DNA from: Acholeplasmataceae bacterium
Lineage (GTDB): Bacteria; Bacillota; Negativicutes; Acidaminococcales; Acidaminococcaceae
DNA length: 8,927 nt
Assembly (NCBI GenBank): GCA_012719555.1
Contig: JAAYAE010000238.1
Location: 1-8,927, forward strand
Direction of reading: 5' to 3'
Of this stretch, positions 4,459-8,927 are shown piece by piece. How positions within the stretch are numbered: position 1 is the first letter of the stretch; each line of letters starts with the position of its first letter. Under the pieces are notes generated by a model. The model made no database searches. It saw only the letters and a list, made by a program, of their open reading frames with translations, and was not told the origin of the DNA. The position numbers and the translations under genes were made by a program.

Positions 4459-5583
4459 ATGGACTGGCACGATAAACGGGTGAAGTATACTGTAATTGCC
4501 GTGGTAGCTATTACAGCGGTTATTTCTTTGCAAATTTTTAATAAAGTTATGGGTGCACGAGAAAAAGCAAAGAAAGCTGCTATAGGTAAAAATATTCAAG
4601 TTTCTACTACTTTTGCAACTCGTCAAACTATTAAACCACTAATAAAACTAACAGGGAATTTAGATCCGTTATGGCAGGCAGATCTTGGGGCAAAAGTTTC
4701 TGGACATTTAGCGCAAGTTAATGCAAAAGTTGGGGATGTTGTAGGTGCAGGACAAGTACTTGCGACTTTGGACAGTGGTGAATTGACTGCCGTGGCAAAT
4801 AGTACTAAGGGTAGTGTTTTCGATGCTAGAGCTAGTTTAGCATCTGCTGAAACCACCTTGGCGCGCTATGAGAAGCTCTACGAAACAGGAGCTATTTCCA
4901 AGGCCGATTTAGATAATTCACGGTTCACCCGTGATATGGCGGCAGGAAAATTGGCCGCAGCGGAAGGAAATTATGATAATGCAGTTTCTAAAATGAATGG
5001 TACTGACGTTATTTCACCTCAGGCCGGTACAGTTGTGAAGCGTTATTTTCAGGAAGGATATTATGCTGCGGCAGGCACTGCCTTATTTAATGTGGCCGAT
5101 ACGACTTCTTTGGTTGCGAAAATAAATATACCGGAAGGGCAAATTGGCGGGGTTACTTTGGGGGCTAAATGCCAAGTAGAAATTCCTGCTATGAATAGTA
5201 TGAAAGTTGATGGAGTTGTTACAAAAATTGCTCAAGTTGCGGATGTACCGGCTCGCACTTTTGCTGCCGAAGTGACTGTTAACAATAGTGATAATAGCTT
5301 GCGTGGTGGATTGTTTGCTAATGTACTTTTACAAATGGCAGAAAAAGCTAATGTGTTAACGATTCCCCAAAGCGCTATTGTTATGCGTGAAGATCAAAGA
5401 ACTGTTTATGTAGTAGATAGTGAAGGCCACGTAAGCCGCAAGGTCCTTGACACGGGGTATATCGGAGATGGCATAGTAGAAGTATTGAAAGGTCTTAGTG
5501 AAAAAGATGAAGTTGTAGTATCAGGTCAAAACCGTATTCGTGAGGGTAGCGTAGTTATCAGAAACAAGGACGGTAATAGCTGA
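4459..5583 (+). CDS. RND efflux periplasmic adaptor subunit (membrane fusion protein, HlyD/AcrA type)
   Basis: Bridges an inner-membrane RND pump to an outer-membrane channel. 374 residues. One N-terminal membrane helix (about 10-27, YTVIAVVAITAVISLQIF) has no lipobox cysteine, so it is likely anchored by the helix rather than by lipid. Barrel-sandwich first half at about 76-107 (GAKVSGHLAQVNAKVGD), helical hairpin about 108-180 with YETGAISKADLDNSR, second half at 185-214 (ISPQAGTVVKRYFQEG), then beta-barrel and membrane-proximal domains ending VVVSGQNRIREGSVV. The frame is open from ATG 4372, but GGAGG at 4447-4451 lies 7 bases before ATG 4459, and the extra N-terminus would be non-family sequence. 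I chose 4459. Its stop overlaps the pump start by one base. Substrate unknown. Confidence 0.93.
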   Translation: MDWHDKRVKYTVIAVVAITAVISLQIFNKVMGAREKAKKAAIGKNIQVSTTFATRQTIKPLIKLTGNLDPLWQADLGAKVSGHLAQVNAKVGDVVGAGQVLATLDSGELTAVANSTKGSVFDARASLASAETTLARYEKLYETGAISKADLDNSRFTRDMAAGKLAAAEGNYDNAVSKMNGTDVISPQAGTVVKRYFQEGYYAAAGTALFNVADTTSLVAKINIPEGQIGGVTLGAKCQVEIPAMNSMKVDGVVTKIAQVADVPARTFAAEVTVNNSDNSLRGGLFANVLLQMAEKANVLTIPQSAIVMREDQRTVYVVDSEGHVSRKVLDTGYIGDGIVEVLKGLSEKDEVVVSGQNRIREGSVVIRNKDGNS

Positions 5584-8500
5584 TGATTAGGCAATTTATA
5601 CATAGACCTGTTTTTACAACAATGCTAATATTGGTGCTAGTTGTTTTTGGTATCCGTGCTTATCCTAGCCTAGGAGTTGATTTGTATCCTGAAATCGATT
5701 TACCCTTGGTTAGTGTAACAGTTACATATACTGGTGCCGCACCTGAAGAAATGGAAACCTTAGTAGTTAAACCCATCGAAAATAGGGTAAGCCAAGTTTC
5801 CGGTATTAAAACAATGTCATCTACCATACGTGAAGGCTATTCTCAGACAGTATTAGAGTTTAATTTAGGCACTGATGCTAAAGCTATGGCTAGTGAAGTC
5901 CGAGAAAAAGTAGCTTCCGTTCGGGGGAAATTGCCTGATGATATTGATGAACCTATTATTCAGCGAGTTGATTTATCAGCACAGTCTGTAGTTTCTTTTA
6001 CCTTGGCTTCCGATTCTCGCAGCCGAGGAGAAATTGTGCGTTTGATTGAAAACGTTATAAAAAATCGTTTGCAACAAGTGGAAGGCGTCTCAGAAGTTAC
6101 TTATTATGGTGCCGGTGATCGTGAATTAAAGGTTTGGGTTGATGCTGAAAAACTCAGCGCCTATAAAATTCCTTTCCAGACTGTTTACAACGCGGTAGAT
6201 AATGCCAATACCAATACTCCCGGGGGCAGTGTAGAAGAAAAAGGTATGAAACTTACTGTTAGAACTTTGGGTAAGTTTAAAAGCGTTGATGATATGAAAA
6301 ACATAGTCGTTTCCAACAATAACGGCAGAGTAGTAAAAATTAGTGATGTAGCTCGAGTTGATGATGATTGGGAAGAAGAAATATCGTATGCTAGGGCTAA
6401 TAAAATACCAAACGTTATGATTAATGTGCAAAAACAATCAGGTAGTAATACCGTAGAGGTTATAGATGGCGTTATGGCCGCAATGAAGGAATTAAAAGAA
6501 ACTCAGTTGCCGGCTGATATTAAAGTTGATACTTTGAGAGACACTTCTAAATATATTCGTGACAATGTTGCCGATGTGTGGTCCGCAATTTTATTTGGTG
6601 GATTTTTGGCCTTACTTATTACTTACTTGTTTTTGCAAAATTTCAGAGCAACCCTTATCGGTGGTTTGGCAATACCAACCTCAGTCATTGCTACCTTCGT
6701 TTTAATGAAGCAAATGCATTTTACCTTAAATAACATGTCCCTTATGGGCATTAGTTTAGCAGTGGGTATGTTAATTGATGACGCTATAGTACTTATTGAA
6801 AATATTTTCCGCCATATGGAAATGGGCAAGAAACCAATTCAGGCAGCACAAGATGCAACGGAAGAATTGTCTTTGGCTATTTTAGCGACATCTTTGTCCT
6901 TACTAGCGGTGTTTGTACCTATTGGTAGTATGGGAGAGGTTGTTGGGCAATTCTTCGCTCAATTCGGTTTAACAGTAGCCTTCGCGGTAGCATTCTCTAC
7001 TTTTTCCGCCTATTCGTTGACTCCCATGCTTTCAGCATATTGGCTGAAGAAGCCTTTGGAAGTAGGAGGGAAAACAAATCCGCGCAATAAATATTTGCAA
7101 AAATGTTTAGATGTTTTCGAAAGAGGATTCCAATCTTTCCGTTCATCATATGCTGAAGTTATGCATTTTGCTATTAAAAATCCTAAAAAAATAATTAGCG
7201 TTTCTATTTTAACCTTGGCAATTAATTTTGCTCTAACTCCTTTTTTAGGTATAGAATTCCAACCTACATATGATTCCGGTGAGTTTAGTATTTCCACTAC
7301 AGCGCCTACCGGAATAAGTGTCACACAAATGCGCGAATATATGGAGCCTATTGAAGATATTATTATGCAAGAAGAGGGCGTAAGGCTTGTGGGAATGAGA
7401 ATAGGCGGCACACGCGTACCTGCCAATCAAAGCACTACTGATGTAAAATTAGTTCCTGCTAGTGAGCGCACACATTCCATGCAAGAAATAATGGATGATT
7501 TGCGTATTAAATTTAAAAATATTACTAATGTAAAAATAGCTGTTGTTTCAGGGCAAGGAGCTGGTCGTGGTGATAAGCGCCCCGTGCAGATTGGATTACG
7601 AGGTTCTGATTTAAAAACGTTGGAACAATATGCCAACGAGATAGCTGACAAAATCAGACAAATACCCGGGGCTACTGACGTAGATTTGTCAACCTATGAG
7701 GCTGAACCGGAAGTTATTGTGCGAGTTAATCAAGAGAAAGCTAGCCGTGTGGGACTAAATCCAACTTCTATAGGCTATGTTGTGAAAATGGCTTATCAAG
7801 GAGTTAAGACGACGAATAATTTTACTTATGCTGACGATGATTTTGCCATACGCGTCGAGCTGGAAAAAGATCAACAAAAAGGCATTGAAGAAATTAAGAA
7901 CTTACTTATTTCTTCAGCAGATGGTCAGTTTGTCAGATTAGGTGATATTGCCAGTGTAACCTTAGAGTCAGGACCAACAAGAATTGATAGAGAAGATAGA
8001 CAGCGACAAATTGCAGTGTATGCCAATGTTGTTGGCATTTCAGCAGGGGAACTGATTGATAAAATTAAGAGTGATGTCTTACCTACGGTTAATTTACCGG
8101 AAGGTTATTATACTAAGTTTATTGGTTCTGCCGATATGATGAACAGTTCTTTCAAAGAAATAGCAAAAGCTCTTGTTTTGGCCATTATCATTATATATAT
8201 GGTTTTAGCGGCTGAATTTGAAAGTTTTAGTCAACCTATTGTAATTATGGTTTCCTTACCTTTTGCTTTAGTAGGTGCTATTATAGGTCTTTTGGCGACA
8301 GGGTTAACCGTTAATATGATGTCGTTGATTGGTTTTACCATGCTGCTTGGGCTTGTAACTAAGACGGCTATTTTGTTAATTGACTATACTAATCAGGCTC
8401 GTACTAGGGGGCTTAACATAAGAGATGCTTTGCTTGAGGCTTGTTCACTACGCTTGCGGCCAATTATGATGACAACCTTGTCAACTATTTTGGGCATGTT

Positions 8501-8660
8501 GCCCATTGCCTTAGGCATAGGTGAAGGTGCAGAATTACGGCAATCAATGGGAGTTGTTTTAGTAGGAGGTCTTATTTCCTCTACTATTCTTACGTTAATA
8601 GTAGTACCTTTGGTGTATATGGTATTTGAAGAATGGAAAGAAAAACATCAGAATGTATAA
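5583..8660 (+). CDS. RND efflux pump permease subunit (AcrB/HAE1-like)
   Basis: Inner-membrane proton-driven transporter, expected to be a trimer exporting drugs or other hydrophobic compounds through the adaptor encoded before it. 1025 residues, full length for the family. N-terminal helix about 10-28 after MIRQFIHRPVF; first periplasmic loop about 35-330; helices 2-6 about 330-490; helix 7 about 540; second periplasmic loop about 560-855; helices 8-12 about 855-1015. The proton-relay residues are present: Asp399-Asp400 in GMLIDDAIVLIEN (AcrB D407-D408) and Lys927 in GLVTKTAILLIDY (AcrB K940). It lacks the CusA-type N-terminus, so a metal pump is less likely. ATG 5583 overlaps the adaptor TGA (TGATG), with AAGGA at 5566-5570, indicating coupled translation. 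No outer-membrane channel gene is in the window. Substrate cannot be told from sequence. Confidence 0.95.
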   Translation: MIRQFIHRPVFTTMLILVLVVFGIRAYPSLGVDLYPEIDLPLVSVTVTYTGAAPEEMETLVVKPIENRVSQVSGIKTMSSTIREGYSQTVLEFNLGTDAKAMASEVREKVASVRGKLPDDIDEPIIQRVDLSAQSVVSFTLASDSRSRGEIVRLIENVIKNRLQQVEGVSEVTYYGAGDRELKVWVDAEKLSAYKIPFQTVYNAVDNANTNTPGGSVEEKGMKLTVRTLGKFKSVDDMKNIVVSNNNGRVVKISDVARVDDDWEEEISYARANKIPNVMINVQKQSGSNTVEVIDGVMAAMKELKETQLPADIKVDTLRDTSKYIRDNVADVWSAILFGGFLALLITYLFLQNFRATLIGGLAIPTSVIATFVLMKQMHFTLNNMSLMGISLAVGMLIDDAIVLIENIFRHMEMGKKPIQAAQDATEELSLAILATSLSLLAVFVPIGSMGEVVGQFFAQFGLTVAFAVAFSTFSAYSLTPMLSAYWLKKPLEVGGKTNPRNKYLQKCLDVFERGFQSFRSSYAEVMHFAIKNPKKIISVSILTLAINFALTPFLGIEFQPTYDSGEFSISTTAPTGISVTQMREYMEPIEDIIMQEEGVRLVGMRIGGTRVPANQSTTDVKLVPASERTHSMQEIMDDLRIKFKNITNVKIAVVSGQGAGRGDKRPVQIGLRGSDLKTLEQYANEIADKIRQIPGATDVDLSTYEAEPEVIVRVNQEKASRVGLNPTSIGYVVKMAYQGVKTTNNFTYADDDFAIRVELEKDQQKGIEEIKNLLISSADGQFVRLGDIASVTLESGPTRIDREDRQRQIAVYANVVGISAGELIDKIKSDVLPTVNLPEGYYTKFIGSADMMNSSFKEIAKALVLAIIIIYMVLAAEFESFSQPIVIMVSLPFALVGAIIGLLATGLTVNMMSLIGFTMLLGLVTKTAILLIDYTNQARTRGLNIRDALLEACSLRLRPIMMTTLSTILGMLPIALGIGEGAELRQSMGVVLVGGLISSTILTLIVVPLVYMVFEEWKEKHQNV

Positions 8661-8696
8661 AAAAAGGTATCTCAGAGAAATCTGAGATACCTTTTT
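8661..8696 (+). terminator. Rho-independent terminator of the efflux operon
   Basis: A perfect 16-bp stem (8661-8676 with 8681-8696) with a GAAA tetraloop. Five A's on the left and five T's on the right make it symmetrical, so it could end transcription in both directions. It starts at the base after the pump stop codon. Confidence 0.92.
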
Positions 8697-8697
8697 G

Positions 8698-8721
8698 TTA
8701 ATTTAACAGTTGGTAAATTAA
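8698..8721. repeat. 8-bp AT-rich inverted repeat before the right array
   Basis: TTAATTTA (8698-8705) and TAAATTAA (8714-8721) flank 8 bases. It lies between the terminator and the first GTGAAG linker. It may be a boundary of the array or simply AT-rich chance. Confidence 0.35.
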
Positions 8722-8841
8722 GTGAAGTGAAAATAGAATTTCCAGTGAAGTAAGAAAAGCCGTGAAGTGGAAATAGAATTTCCAGTGAAGTTGTAACTGC
8801 GTTACAAGTGAAGTGCTCTGGACTTGTCAAGAAAAGTGCAG
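8722..8841 (+). repeat. Forward hairpin array 3 (GTGAAG linkers) downstream of the efflux operon
   Basis: Linkers GTGAAG at 8722, 8745, 8762, 8785 and 8808, and GTGCAG at 8836. Hairpins: TGAAAAT-AGA-ATTTCCA (8728-8744, one A/C mismatch), TGGAAAT-AGA-ATTTCCA (8768-8784, perfect) and TTGTAAC-TGC-GTTACAA (8791-8807). Bases 8751-8761 and 8814-8835 look like decayed units. A 30-base direct repeat (8722-8751 and 8762-8791) differs at one base, 8730 against 8770, which is the base that breaks the first stem. It is the same family as the ribF-rpsO arrays. No cap hairpin is seen before the window ends. Confidence 0.85.
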
Positions 8842-8865
8842 TCAACAAACTCGAAATATTTTAAA

Positions 8866-8925
8866 CTAAGCAGCTACAACATTTGTTAACTCACATAATG
8901 CCCTATAGGCAGCTGGTGGTAGAGC
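8866..8925 (-). other. Right edge: possible 3' end of a minus-strand gene, not identified
   Basis: On the minus strand one frame is open from the window edge for 19 codons to a TAG at 8866-8868, ending CELTNVVAA. An open run this short is expected by chance, and I do not recognise it. The plus-strand text GCTGGTGGTAGAGC superficially recalls a tRNA D-arm but does not fold as one. I list the stretch only so that the edge is described. Confidence 0.12.
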
Positions 8926-8927
8926 AT

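Noticed and set aside
8898..8927. tRNA or new plus-strand gene at the right edge
   Set aside because: GCTGGTGGTAGAGC resembles a D-arm, but the required D-stem pairing and acceptor spacing are missing. The ATG at 8898 has no ribosome binding site and only ten codons are visible.

Overview
The window most likely comes from a Gram-negative Firmicute (Negativicutes type). The ribF, rpsO and pnp genes are Firmicute-like and sit in the order common in Firmicutes. They are followed by a two-gene RND efflux operon, which normally implies an outer membrane. The DNA is AT-rich and every confidently called gene is on the + strand. The genus cannot be fixed from the sequence.

Layout: (1) 1-772 is the 3' part of ribF (riboflavin kinase/FAD synthetase), closed by an 18-bp terminator hairpin that begins inside the stop codon. 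(2) 814-1588 has no credible gene and is filled with structured repeats. (3) 1608-2037 holds an extended -10 promoter, a foldable leader, rpsO (ribosomal protein S15) and its terminator. (4) 2118-4297 holds pnp (polynucleotide phosphorylase) with its promoter and terminator. (5) 4305-8696 is an efflux operon: a periplasmic adaptor, then an AcrB-like RND pump overlapping it by one base, closed by a 16-bp terminator. (6) 8698-8927 holds another repeat array and an unexplained right edge.

The core genes are ordinary: flavin cofactor synthesis, a ribosomal protein, an RNA-decay enzyme and a tripartite pump lacking only its outer-membrane channel, which must be encoded elsewhere.

The unusual part is the repeat system in 814-1588 and again at 8722-8841. 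Its unit is a conserved 6-base linker (GTGCAG or GTGAAG) followed by a short hairpin of 5-8 bp, usually with a 3-base loop, with a repeat period of about 21-23 bases. Nearly every hairpin has a different stem sequence but still pairs, so structure is conserved rather than sequence. In 814-1588 the arrays form two mirror-image composites: forward array, cap hairpin, interior, inverted cap hairpin, reverse array whose linkers read CTGCAC or CTTCAC. I count about 22 hairpins in the window. The layout recalls REP/BIME elements, but with variable stems. The system lies directly between ribF and rpsO, and a further array follows the efflux operon terminator. I do not recognise it as a named family and consider it the best candidate here for something undescribed.
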